From assembly GCF_003688285.1 (NCBI RefSeq), contig NZ_RCNT01000001.1:124001-188000 (forward strand): DNA of 64,000 nt, read 5' to 3'. The position numbers were made by a program, and so were the translations under genes. This document shows positions 41,658 to 50,664 of the stretch, in pieces. Source of the DNA: Rhodophyticola porphyridii. GTDB taxonomy: Bacteria; Pseudomonadota; Alphaproteobacteria; Rhodobacterales; Rhodobacteraceae. The notes below the pieces were generated by a model. It was not told the DNA's origin and ran no database searches. It saw only the letters and a list, made by a program, of their open reading frames with translations. Within the stretch, counting starts at the first letter, position 1. Every line of letters starts with the position of its first letter.

Positions 41658-44285
41658 TTAGAGCGTCTTCAGGATTTCCTGCAAGCGCGCCTCGTAGCGT
41701 CTGGCGATCGCATCGGCGGAGAAGTTCTGCCGGACATTGGCGAAGGCAGCCTCCACCTTCGCGGCCCGCTCCCGGGGATTGCGGTAAAGGGCGATTAGCT
41801 GGGCGGCGGCATCGTCGATATCCGGATCCGCCCATTTCTGGCCGGCCCTGACGAAGATGTAATCCCCCTCCACGAGATAGCTGTCTTTGTAATCCACCAG
41901 CCATGCCGTCTGCTCCGAGCAGAAATCCATGTTCCCGGAATAACCCGTGCAGACCACCGGCACCTTCAGGTTCATCGCCTCGATCATGCCGAAGCCCCAG
42001 CCCTCGGATTTGTGCAGCGAGATATAGCAGTCGCTGGCGGCCTTGAGATCGACCAGCGCCTCGTAGGTGAGCGTTTCGTTGATCACGTGAATGCGGGGGT
42101 CGGCGGCGATCATGGCGTCGGCACGTTTCCAGATCCGTTCCTGCATCGGGTCCGAAACATGGTCGCGATTCTGTGTCTTGATGATCAGATGCGCGGTGTC
42201 GATCCCCCGGAAGGCCTTCTGAAACGCCGCCAGCACGCCAAGCGGGTTCTTCCGCTGCACGAAGGAAAACGAATCGAAGGCCACGAGGGAGAGGAACGCG
42301 TCGTCCGGCAGCTGCAACTGCTGCACCAGATTTCGGCGGGCCGCATCCTTGTCGACCGCGCTCAACTCCTCGAAACACATCCCCACATTGACGACCGGCT
42401 GCGCGGTTTCGGGCCGATAGATGCTGACACCGAACTCGGTGGAAACCCAGATCTCGTCCAGCAGTTCCATGCCCAGGTAATGGCACAGAGCGGGCGTATC
42501 GAGTTCCCAGTAGAAATAGCCGATATTGTAGCTGTCGGAAAACACGTCCGGCCCGTAAGCAAACGCCAGAGGAATGGATTCCGCATTCAGATGCAGCAGG
42601 TTGATCCGGGCTTTCTTCCAGTCTGACATCTTGCCGACCTTGCTGAACCCTTCGGGCGCGGGGTTGTCCAGCCCGAAATCCACGCAATTCACGCGCAGTC
42701 CGGTGCGGCTCATGATCTCCGCGGAAAGGCGTGTGGCTTGCCCGAGCCCGGATGCCTTTTCAAACGGCCCGATCAGTTGCACATCCACCCTCTCCGCGTC
42801 GGCCGCAATCGGCAGGGCCGCGGCGTGCAGCCTGTCACCCGTTTCCGTCCGGGCAAGGAACTGATGGCTTTGCAGGTCGTATCCGCGAAGACGGATCAGG
42901 GCCGCGAACATGTCATGGGAGATCGAAACCGGATCATCCTGCAGGGTCATGGCCTGATAGAAGGTCTCGAAGATCGACGGGGTCTCGCCCTGTCGCGCGA
43001 AGATCCTCCTGAGGGATCCGGCCGGGACGTATCTCAGCAGATCGGGGCGGCTGGCGCTGCACAGCACCATGCACAAGGTAAAGAGTTTTCTGTCCTCCTC
43101 CTCCGTCGGGTCGAGGAATTGGAAACTTGACCTGTCCTCCTGAAGGCGGACCATGAAATTGGAAAGCGGGAAGGCGTCGTCCTTGCGGGCCGTGGGCACC
43201 ATCCGCAACAGGTCGGCATGACGCGCGGGCACCAGGCAATCCTCGACAGAGAGGCGCGGCGCCTCTTTTTCCGCCCACCAATAGAGCAGGTCGAGGAAGG
43301 CCGCGCTGTCGGACAGATCCAGCGACTTCAGCTTGGTGCCATCATCCACGATACGCCACCACATCGCCCGGGTCAGGGTGTGTTTCTGGCCCCCGATGAC
43401 GAAAGGCGCGTTCAGGTAGTCGATCACGTCATGGGGAAGCGGCGTGCGCAAGCCGCGGCGTATGGTGCCGTAGCCGGTAAGGTACCAATGCAGGAAATGA
43501 TCGCGATCTTCCGGCGTGCCGTCGGTATCGAAGTCCCGGTTCTTGTGCAGGCGATGTTTCACGTAGTCGAGATAGGCGGGCAGGCGTGTGTCCGTATCCG
43601 GTGCCGCGTCGCTCTCGGGGATCAGGCGGCCTTTGTCGAAGAGCAGGGCGTGTTTACCGAGTTTCGGCCAGGTGACCGGCCGGTCCACCCGGGCAAGCAG
43701 TTTCGCCATCAGCGTCAGCTCATCGCTCAGCAACATCCGGCAATGGTCGATCATCGGGCTGTTTCGATCGAGGCCCCCGAAAAGCGGTTTGGGCAGCGTA
43801 TAGGTCCCGATCTCGAACTGCGGGTCGTCAAGAACCCGGACGCTCACCTGATATCCGAAGCGTTTCGCGAGGGCATAGGCCGCGTCGTCCACCGGCAACT
43901 CGAAGCCACAGTAGCCATCCCCGATCCCGGCCTCCTTCACATCGGATCTCGGTTTGCTCGCCAGTTGGCGGATCAAGGCGCGATCACCAATGAACAGACC
44001 CACCATGGGCCGGCTCTCCCTGGCATTGGTCCGTACAACCCAGCCATGCAGTTTGCCGGCGGAGAAATAGTCGATATTGCCGGAATAGGGCGGCTGCCGC
44101 TCCGTCGGCGCGGGGGTCGCGCCGGGCAGGCTCCGCACCGAAGATACCGGCATGCGATCCTCTTCGCGCGCGCGGCTTGCTTCGCGGGCCCGGGGAACGG
44201 CAACAGATCCGATCGAGCCAAGTTCCGGAGTGCCCTGTTTCGGGGTTCCAGATCCGTTGGCCGCGCCGCGTTTCTCAAATCCCAT
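41658..44285 (-). CDS. Large multidomain glycosyltransferase (GT4-type C-terminus, unnamed GW/AGIGDG domain at N-terminus)
   Basis: 875 residues from the ATG at 44285, which has GAGGGG nine bases upstream; 34 more in-frame residues upstream are doubtful. Residues ~65-135 form an accessory beta domain (GNIDYFSAGKLHGWVVRTNARES...RSDVKEAGIGDGYCGFELPV) seen in many alphaproteobacterial glycosyltransferases. A middle region (~150-490) is unrecognised. The C-terminal ~370 residues are a GT-B glycosyltransferase with INLLHLNAES, YFYWELDTP, EIWVSTEFGVSIY, DSFSFVQRKNPLGVLAAFQKAF and the donor-binding YISLHKSEGWGFGMIEAMNLKVPVVCTGYSGNMDF. Confidence 0.85.
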   Translation of the reverse strand: MGFEKRGAANGSGTPKQGTPELGSIGSVAVPRAREASRAREEDRMPVSSVRSLPGATPAPTERQPPYSGNIDYFSAGKLHGWVVRTNARESRPMVGLFIGDRALIRQLASKPRSDVKEAGIGDGYCGFELPVDDAAYALAKRFGYQVSVRVLDDPQFEIGTYTLPKPLFGGLDRNSPMIDHCRMLLSDELTLMAKLLARVDRPVTWPKLGKHALLFDKGRLIPESDAAPDTDTRLPAYLDYVKHRLHKNRDFDTDGTPEDRDHFLHWYLTGYGTIRRGLRTPLPHDVIDYLNAPFVIGGQKHTLTRAMWWRIVDDGTKLKSLDLSDSAAFLDLLYWWAEKEAPRLSVEDCLVPARHADLLRMVPTARKDDAFPLSNFMVRLQEDRSSFQFLDPTEEEDRKLFTLCMVLCSASRPDLLRYVPAGSLRRIFARQGETPSIFETFYQAMTLQDDPVSISHDMFAALIRLRGYDLQSHQFLARTETGDRLHAAALPIAADAERVDVQLIGPFEKASGLGQATRLSAEIMSRTGLRVNCVDFGLDNPAPEGFSKVGKMSDWKKARINLLHLNAESIPLAFAYGPDVFSDSYNIGYFYWELDTPALCHYLGMELLDEIWVSTEFGVSIYRPETAQPVVNVGMCFEELSAVDKDAARRNLVQQLQLPDDAFLSLVAFDSFSFVQRKNPLGVLAAFQKAFRGIDTAHLIIKTQNRDHVSDPMQERIWKRADAMIAADPRIHVINETLTYEALVDLKAASDCYISLHKSEGWGFGMIEAMNLKVPVVCTGYSGNMDFCSEQTAWLVDYKDSYLVEGDYIFVRAGQKWADPDIDDAAAQLIALYRNPRERAAKVEAAFANVRQNFSADAIARRYEARLQEILKTL

Positions 44286-44478
44286 TTGCGCAAGACCCCT
44301 CTGTGATCGATCGCCGAACCCCCGGCCCGGGCAATTGCCCGGGCAGCCTGCACATCCGCGAAGGCCCTGAGTCACAAGACATGTCACGGGGATGCCAAAA
44401 AATGGTTAACGGATCGGAATATCCTGAAGAGAGCCCGCCAGAATCGGCTGATATCAGCGCGGCGGGCCGGAGCTGGCC

Positions 44479-45492
44479 CTAACCCAGAGCGTCATAATCC
44501 GCCTTTGCCATCATCTCCGCCAGGGTACGTACATCAACCTTGGGCGACCAGCCGAGTTTCTGCCGCGCCTTGGTGGCATCGCCGATCAGCAGATCCACCT
44601 CCGCCGGGCGAAACCATTCCGCACTGACCTGGACGACGCGCCTGCCGGTCTTGCGGTCGGTTGCCGTCTCCTCGACGCCCTCGCCGTGCCACTCAAGATC
44701 CATGCCGAGCGGGGCCGCCGCGAAGGCCACGAAATCGCGGATCGCAGTCGTCACACCGGTGGCCAGAACGTAATCGTCGGCCTTATCTTGTTGCAGCATC
44801 CGCCACATGCCGTCGACATAATCCCCGGCAAATCCCCAGTCGCGCTGCGCATTGAGATTGCCCAGAACGACCGGCGCGCTGTCGCCACGCGCAATCCGGG
44901 CCAGCCCCATGGTAATCTTGCGGGTCACGAAATCTTTTCCTCGCAAGGGGGATTCATGATTGAACAGAATGCCCGATGACGCGTGAAGCCCGAAGGATTC
45001 CCGATAATTCACCGTGATATGATGGCCGTACACCTTGGAAACGCCGTAAGGTGAGCGCGGGTAGAGACGCGTTGTCTCACTTTGCGGAACTTCCTGCACC
45101 AGTCCGAACATCTCCGATGTCGACGCCTGATAGAACCGGGTTTCAGGCGCGATCGTGCGCAAGGTGTCAAGGATCCGGACCACGCCCTGCCCGTTCACAT
45201 CCGCGGAGTAGACCGGCACATCCCAGGACGCGCCCACGAAGCTGAGTGCGGCGAGATTATAGAACTCATCCACCCGAACATCCCGCAAGGTACGGAAGAT
45301 GTTGTTCATGTCGCTGAGGTCGAATTCATGCATATGGACCGCGTCGGCGACGCCCAGCCTGGCGAGACGGGACTTCTGTTCATGAGAAATCCAGCGCGCG
45401 CCACCATGGACCTCGTAACCCTTGTCGAGCAGAAGCTTCGCGAGATAGGCGCCGTCCTGACCGGTGATGCCGGTGATAAAGGCCTTCTTCAT
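44479..45492 (-). CDS. gmd: GDP-mannose 4,6-dehydratase
   Basis: 337 residues from the ATG at 45492, slightly shorter than the E. coli enzyme (~373). The NAD(P)-binding motif is TGITGQDGAYLAKLLLDKGYEVHG. The catalytic triad is in YQASTSEMFG (Ser/Thr-Glu) and YGVSKVYGHHITVNYRE (Tyr-x3-Lys). NHESPLRGKDFVTRKI is a Gmd hallmark. It makes GDP-4-keto-6-deoxy-mannose, precursor of fucose, rhamnose or perosamine; no second-step reductase or aminotransferase is in the window. It diverges from the beta-propeller RTX gene. Confidence 0.95.
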   Translation of the reverse strand: MKKAFITGITGQDGAYLAKLLLDKGYEVHGGARWISHEQKSRLARLGVADAVHMHEFDLSDMNNIFRTLRDVRVDEFYNLAALSFVGASWDVPVYSADVNGQGVVRILDTLRTIAPETRFYQASTSEMFGLVQEVPQSETTRLYPRSPYGVSKVYGHHITVNYRESFGLHASSGILFNHESPLRGKDFVTRKITMGLARIARGDSAPVVLGNLNAQRDWGFAGDYVDGMWRMLQQDKADDYVLATGVTTAIRDFVAFAAAPLGMDLEWHGEGVEETATDRKTGRRVVQVSAEWFRPAEVDLLIGDATKARQKLGWSPKVDVRTLAEMMAKADYDALG

Positions 45493-45738
45493 CTGATCGT
45501 TCCCGCCTGTCTGGAGCTGCCGCCGGGCCGGGGCAGAAGGGTGATAGTCTACCGGGCCCGGTTTTCGCAACCATGAATGGGCGCGCGCGTATCCGGGCGG
45601 TTCGTGAATGAGACCGGAAAACTGCAAGTCTAAGCGAATGTCCCAACTCTGCCACAATGCTCTGACCAGACGTTAATCCTCCCGAGGCATGGTCCCCCGG
45701 AATGCGTGGGGGCGCAGATTTGCGAGGGGGAGTCAGGG

Positions 45739-48471
45739 GTGGCTCAACTATCCTATGTCGCGACGATGTCGCACGCCGTGCCCGAAGTGGTAACGGCGAT
45801 CACCGATCTGGATCTCTTCGTGACGTCCAGCGGTCAGGCGGCATTATACGCCACCAGCCGGTCCGGCGAGGCGATCACGGTTTTCGGGCTGGGCCCCGAC
45901 GGGTCGGCACAGTTGATCGATACCCAGTATCTTTCCGAGGATACGATCTCGCTCGAGCTGATGGAATTCGGCGGTTCGCTGCGCGCGGTTACCCTCGGGC
46001 CCGCGATGGATGGGCCGATAAGCTTCCAGATCGCGGCGGACGGAACCATCGGCGGCGTGCCGCAAACCCTCTCCAGCATGGCGGCCAGCGAAGGCTTTTC
46101 CGATCTCGTGCTGACGGAAAGCGCCAGCGGCACCTATGTCTACGCTGGAGACAAGGCCGAAGGCACGATAAAGGCCTATGCGGTTCAGCCCGATGGCGAG
46201 CTCGTTCAGCAAACCCAGCAGGACGTGCCGGGAGGAGCTTCCCGCCTGATGGCCGCCCAGGCCGGGTCCGAGAAATACCTGATTGCCGTGACCGGCGATG
46301 GCAACCAGGTGGTCAGCTACGAAGTCGTCGCGGGCGGGGCGTTGCAGATCCGGGGTCGCGCCGGGGCCGCCGACGGGCTCGGCGTGGCCGGGATCAGCGC
46401 CCTTTCACAGGCGACGATGCCCGATGGCGAATACATCGTTCTGGCGTCCCAGGGCAGTTCGTCGCTGAGCGTCCTGCGGCTCAACACCGACGGGTCCCTG
46501 GTGCCGGTCGACCATGTTCTGGACGATCTGAGCTCCCGGTTCCAGTCCGTGACCAGCCTGGAACTTGTCACATTGGGAGATCAGGTCTTCGTCATGGCCG
46601 GTGGCGCCGATGACGGGATGTCGCTTTTCCAGCTTCTGCCCGGCGGGCGGTTGGTGCATCACGCCACCATGGCGGCCAGCTTTGCGGCCAGCCTGGAGAA
46701 TGTCAGCAGCATCGCCGCCACGACCCGGAACGGCACGCTCGAAATCTTCGCGGCCAGCCATACCGAAACCGGTATCACCCATCTGAGCTATGATCCCGGG
46801 ACCGTCTCAGACACCTTACTCGGCAGCGAGGGCGGTGATGAGATCAACGGGACGGCCGCGGGCGAAGTGATCTCAGGCGGGCATGGCAATGACACTCTGA
46901 ACGGCGGTGCCGGCAACGATATCCTGATGGACGGGACGGGCGCCGACCGGTTGACAGGCGGCGCCGGGCGGGACGTCTTTGTCATGGCGGCCGACGGGAT
47001 CGACGATACGATCACGGATTTCGACCCGGCTGAGGATGTGCTCGATCTCTCCGCCTATCAGATGTTCCGCAATCTGGATCAGATCACGTTCCAGACCACC
47101 GCGGACGGCTGCATCCTGACCTTCCGCAACGAGGTGTTGCGGGTGATCAGTGTCGATCAGCGTCCGCTCGACGCGGCCGATATCCTGGTGCCCGACCTGA
47201 TCAACCTGTCCCGCCTTCCGGTCGGCAATCTGGGGGGCGAAACCGTCTTCGCCGGCAGCGTCGAGGCCGATTTCCTCAACGGCAACGGCGTGTCGAATTA
47301 CATGGACGGTGCCGGCGGCGATGATCTGATATTCGGCATGGCCGGCTCTGACCTGCTTGTTGGCGGGTCTGGTTCGGACAGTTTGTTCGGGGGTTTTGGG
47401 GATGACGTTCTGAACGGGGACGATGTGGATGTGGGGTTTGACCCGGTCTCGGCGCAGGTGTTCCGGCTGTATCAGGCGACGCTGGACCGGGCGCCGGATG
47501 CGGCCGGGCATCGGGGCTGGACGGAGACGCTGCGCGACGGGCAGGCAAGCCTTCTGCAGGTGATCGAGGGGTTCATGGGCTCCCCGGAGTTCCAGGGGCG
47601 GTACGGCGCGACGGACACGACCGAGTTCGTCACGCTGATGTATGAGAACGTGCTGGGCCGGGCGCCCGATCCGGCGGGGCTGCAGGCCTGGCGCGACCAG
47701 CTCGACAGCGGTGCGCTCAGCCGGGCGGAGGTGGTGTTCGGGTTCTCCGAAAGCCAGGAGTTCATGGGCAACACCGCCGCCGGGGCGCTGGAGTTCAGCC
47801 AGGCGGGGTACCGGGCCAACTGGGCCGACGAGGTGTTCCGGCTGTATCAGGCGACGCTGGACCGGGCGCCGGATCCGGGCGGCCTGCTGGCCTGGGTCGG
47901 GGAGCTGGCCAGCGGGCGGCCTTATCTGGAGGTGGTGTCGGGCTTCGTCAACTCGTCCGAGTTCCAGGGGCGGTACGGCGCGACGGACAATGCCGAATTC
48001 GTCACGCTGATGTATGAAAACGTGCTGGGCCGGGCGCCCGATCCGGCCGGGCTGCAGGGCTGGCGCGGGCTTCTGGATGACGGCACGCTCAGCCGGGAGG
48101 AGGTGGTGCGCGGGTTCGCCGAGAGCGCCGAATTCCGGGACAATACGGGGCCCGATCTCAGCGCCTGGATGCGCGCCACCTTCCCCGGCGACCGGCTGGA
48201 GGGGGGCGGCGGCGCCAATGCGGTCTTTGGCGGGTTCGGGGCGGACAGTTTCGTCTTCGACGCCGGCGATGGCGGGACCCATGAGGTGGTGGATCTGGAG
48301 GCGTGGGACTGGGTGATCCTGGACGGGTTCAGCTATGCCGATGCGGGCGCCGTGCTTGCCGACCTGACCCGGCAGGGCACCGATCTGCTGCTCGCCGACA
48401 GCGGCGTCACAATCACCTTCCTCGACACCGACATCGCAGACATCACAACAGATATCTTCCAAATCATCTGA
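45739..48471 (+). CDS. Secreted beta-propeller/RTX protein with DUF4214 C-terminus
   Basis: 910 residues from a GTG at 45739 with GAGGGGG eight bases upstream; a GTG at 45706 adds 11 residues. No Sec signal is seen. Residues ~15-350 form propeller-like repeats (ALYATSRSGEAITVFGLGPDG, TYVYAGDKAEGTIKAYAVQPDGEL, YIVLASQGSSSLSVLRLNTDGSL). A first RTX block follows (GGHGNDTLNGGAGNDILMDGTGADRLTGGAGRDVF), then DFDPAEDVLDLSAY and a second RTX block. The last 376 residues are nearly identical to those of the M10 protease at 34302. It is likely exported by a type I system and Ca-dependent. The propeller's ligand is unknown. Confidence 0.88.
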   Translation: MAQLSYVATMSHAVPEVVTAITDLDLFVTSSGQAALYATSRSGEAITVFGLGPDGSAQLIDTQYLSEDTISLELMEFGGSLRAVTLGPAMDGPISFQIAADGTIGGVPQTLSSMAASEGFSDLVLTESASGTYVYAGDKAEGTIKAYAVQPDGELVQQTQQDVPGGASRLMAAQAGSEKYLIAVTGDGNQVVSYEVVAGGALQIRGRAGAADGLGVAGISALSQATMPDGEYIVLASQGSSSLSVLRLNTDGSLVPVDHVLDDLSSRFQSVTSLELVTLGDQVFVMAGGADDGMSLFQLLPGGRLVHHATMAASFAASLENVSSIAATTRNGTLEIFAASHTETGITHLSYDPGTVSDTLLGSEGGDEINGTAAGEVISGGHGNDTLNGGAGNDILMDGTGADRLTGGAGRDVFVMAADGIDDTITDFDPAEDVLDLSAYQMFRNLDQITFQTTADGCILTFRNEVLRVISVDQRPLDAADILVPDLINLSRLPVGNLGGETVFAGSVEADFLNGNGVSNYMDGAGGDDLIFGMAGSDLLVGGSGSDSLFGGFGDDVLNGDDVDVGFDPVSAQVFRLYQATLDRAPDAAGHRGWTETLRDGQASLLQVIEGFMGSPEFQGRYGATDTTEFVTLMYENVLGRAPDPAGLQAWRDQLDSGALSRAEVVFGFSESQEFMGNTAAGALEFSQAGYRANWADEVFRLYQATLDRAPDPGGLLAWVGELASGRPYLEVVSGFVNSSEFQGRYGATDNAEFVTLMYENVLGRAPDPAGLQGWRGLLDDGTLSREEVVRGFAESAEFRDNTGPDLSAWMRATFPGDRLEGGGGANAVFGGFGADSFVFDAGDGGTHEVVDLEAWDWVILDGFSYADAGAVLADLTRQGTDLLLADSGVTITFLDTDIADITTDIFQII

Positions 48472-48482
48472 ACAGAGAGGTC
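47341..48482 (+). repeat. Inverted repeat copy B (1142 bp), 3' end of the beta-propeller RTX gene
   Basis: Partner of 34291-35432, inverted and with five mismatches by eye. The left edge falls inside an RTX nonapeptide (GCCGGCTCTG...). The right edge extends 11 bp past the stop codon and ends at base 48482, directly next to the last base of the kpsT stop codon at 48483. The two repeats bracket 11,908 bp containing the protease N-terminus, kpsM, manC, gmd and three transferase genes. Confidence 0.95.
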
Positions 48483-49169
48483 TCAGGAATTCCCGACCAT
48501 GTTGGGAATGTTGAGGTTGCGCAAGTGGTGGTCGATCGCCTCGTCCACATCCTCGTAAACCGTGATCTTTCCGTGCTCCAGGACGATGCCGATATCGCAA
48601 AGCTCGCGGATCTGCGGCATGTTGTGACTGACAACGAAAGACCCGGCCTGTTCCATCCGACGGCGGAACATCGCGCTGCTTTTCTTGCGAAACGCCGCAT
48701 CGCCCACGGCGGTGACCTCATCCACCAGATAGGTGTCAAATCCGATCCCCATCGAAACGCCGAAGGACAACCGCGCTTTCATGCCCGAGGAATATCCGCG
48801 CAACGGCTGCCTGTAACTCGCCCCCAACTCGCAGAACTCCTCCACGAAATCCGACAACTCTTCGGTGTCGACGCCGTAGATGCGGGCGACGAAGCGCACG
48901 TTCTGCGACCCGGTCAGATCCGGATGAAAGGACCCGGCAAAGCCGACCGGCCAGGAGATGCTTCCCGTGGAGAGAATCTCACCTGAAGTGGGCTCCAGGG
49001 TCCCCGCGATCATCTTCAGCAAGGTGGATTTTCCGGCGCCGTTCCGGCCCAGAAGCGCGACCGAAAGCTGCGACGGCACGGTCAGGCTGAGATCATCGAT
49101 CACCCGGTTTCGGAAGCCGGCCCGGGCGAACTCCTTGGTCACATTGCGGAATTCGATCAAGGCGCCCAC
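48483..49169 (-). CDS. kpsT: Polysaccharide export ABC ATPase (KpsT/Wzt type)
   Basis: 228 residues. Walker A is GRNGAGKS, the signature is YSSGMKARLSFG, and Walker B is FDTYLVDEVTAVGD with the downstream SHN histidine (FVVSHNMPQIRELCD). The capsule-export variant features (ISWPVGFAGSFHPDLTGSQNVRFVARIYG) are clear. It powers export of a lipid-linked polysaccharide through the KpsM-like permease at 38393-39214. It is 1 bp downstream of the co-polymerase gene. Its stop codon abuts the repeat edge. Confidence 0.94.
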   Translation of the reverse strand: MGALIEFRNVTKEFARAGFRNRVIDDLSLTVPSQLSVALLGRNGAGKSTLLKMIAGTLEPTSGEILSTGSISWPVGFAGSFHPDLTGSQNVRFVARIYGVDTEELSDFVEEFCELGASYRQPLRGYSSGMKARLSFGVSMGIGFDTYLVDEVTAVGDAAFRKKSSAMFRRRMEQAGSFVVSHNMPQIRELCDIGIVLEHGKITVYEDVDEAIDHHLRNLNIPNMVGNS

Positions 49170-49170
49170 C

Positions 49171-50565
49171 CTAGCGCCGGTCGCGCAGGCTGTAGGCCAC
49201 CAGCACCACCACTGCCCACATCAGGAAGGCAAAGAGAGTGATCATCGACAGCAGCACGACCCGTTCGGGGTAGCGCGATGCCTCGGACAGGGTGGGGCGG
49301 ACATGGGCGGCCAGATAACGGCTCTGCCGCCGGGCTTCGTTCCGGGCGGAATCGAACGCGGCCAGCGCGGCGGTATAGGCCTGCGCGGCGAATTCCTGAT
49401 CCGTAGCCAGCCGCTCGTATTCCCCGACCAGATCGGCGAACGCGCTATCGCCGGCCGCACTGGTGCCCAGAACGGCGCGCTCCTGAGCGATACGGTTCTC
49501 GATCACCGACACGCGCCGCTCCACCTGCACAATTCGCGGATCGCTTTCCCGGGTTGTCTCGCGCAGAATATCGAGCTCGATCAGCGCTTCGGCCAGCTGC
49601 GCCTGCAATGTGTTGAGCAGACCCATCTGACCTTGGGTGTCGATCGTCGGATCTACGATCTGGGTCCGGTTGCGAAATGCGGTCAGCGCCACGCGCGCGC
49701 CGGTCAGCCGTTCCTCGGCCTGGGCGAGTTCATCGCGGGCATAGCCTATGGCGTCTTCGCGGGCGACCGCCGAAAGCGCGTTGATCATCGCGCTGCTCTG
49801 TTCGAATACCTCCTGCGCGATCCGCTGCGCATCGACGGGGTCATAGGCCAGGACGCGCAGGTCGATCAGGCCTGTGCCGCTGTCGTAATAGATCCGTACC
49901 TTGCGCGCCCAATGATCCACCAGATCCTCGATCGTGCCGGGCGGCTGAAAGGCGAAAACCGGATCTTCTTCGGGGCTGACCCGGGACCAGATCGCGCGCA
50001 GGTCGAGCCGGTCGTCGACCAGCCGCACCAGTTCCTGACCTTGCAGGAACTCGTAAAGGATATCGGTGTCGGACGAACTCGATCCCGACAGGTCAGTGAT
50101 ACCGCCCAGAATTTCGATGGCTGAGCTGGCCTCTTCGGTGCGCACCGAAAAGCCCACGAAAGACGCGTATTGGTCGGCCGCACGGGTCCAGAGATACCAG
50201 GCGGAGAGAGCGGCCGGGGCGACCACCATGATCATGAAGGACAAGGCCACCAGCCAATGACGCCGCTGCGTTCGCATGGGCCGGGCCGCGGGGGCGACGG
50301 GTATCGAGGGCGAGCCAGATTTGGCCTTGCCGCCCGGTTTCGGGCCGTGCCCTGCCGCTGCGGGTTTCGGTGGTGGCGTCACCTCCCTTTGCTGCTCTGC
50401 CGCCTTGCGGATGCGGGCAAGAGGCTGCGTTTTCTGCCATGCCTCCACGGTTCGTTCAGCTTCCCCGGCGACCGTCTGCGGGTCCGATGCCTTGTCGGCA
50501 GGCGGTATCCGGGCCGCGCGTTTGGATGGAATGCTGTCTGCCAAATCTGGGTCCACCCTGATCAA
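49171..50565 (-). CDS. kpsE: Capsule export inner-membrane co-polymerase (KpsE/Wzc-like without kinase)
   Basis: 464 residues. It has a cytoplasmic Pro/Lys-rich N-terminus (~105 residues), a membrane helix (WLVALSFMIMVVAPAALSAWYLW), a large periplasmic domain with long coiled coils (AIGYARDELAQAEERLTGARVALTAFRNRTQIVDP..., SDPRIVQVERRVSVIENRIAQERAVL), and a C-terminal membrane helix (VVLLSMITLFAFLMWAVVVLVAYSL). This is the polysaccharide co-polymerase topology of KpsE/BexC/CtrB, linking the ABC transporter to the outer-membrane channel. It pairs with kpsT, 1 bp downstream. No Wza-type outer-membrane gene is in the window. Confidence 0.9.
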   Translation of the reverse strand: MIRVDPDLADSIPSKRAARIPPADKASDPQTVAGEAERTVEAWQKTQPLARIRKAAEQQREVTPPPKPAAAGHGPKPGGKAKSGSPSIPVAPAARPMRTQRRHWLVALSFMIMVVAPAALSAWYLWTRAADQYASFVGFSVRTEEASSAIEILGGITDLSGSSSSDTDILYEFLQGQELVRLVDDRLDLRAIWSRVSPEEDPVFAFQPPGTIEDLVDHWARKVRIYYDSGTGLIDLRVLAYDPVDAQRIAQEVFEQSSAMINALSAVAREDAIGYARDELAQAEERLTGARVALTAFRNRTQIVDPTIDTQGQMGLLNTLQAQLAEALIELDILRETTRESDPRIVQVERRVSVIENRIAQERAVLGTSAAGDSAFADLVGEYERLATDQEFAAQAYTAALAAFDSARNEARRQSRYLAAHVRPTLSEASRYPERVVLLSMITLFAFLMWAVVVLVAYSLRDRR

Positions 50566-50664
50566 TGGAGAGTGCGGAAACGCGGCCGCCCGCGCCCGAA
50601 TGCTATGCCTTGCGCCGGTTCAGGCTCCCTCGCCACGCCCCGCGTTCGCGCCGAGGCTAGGGCA

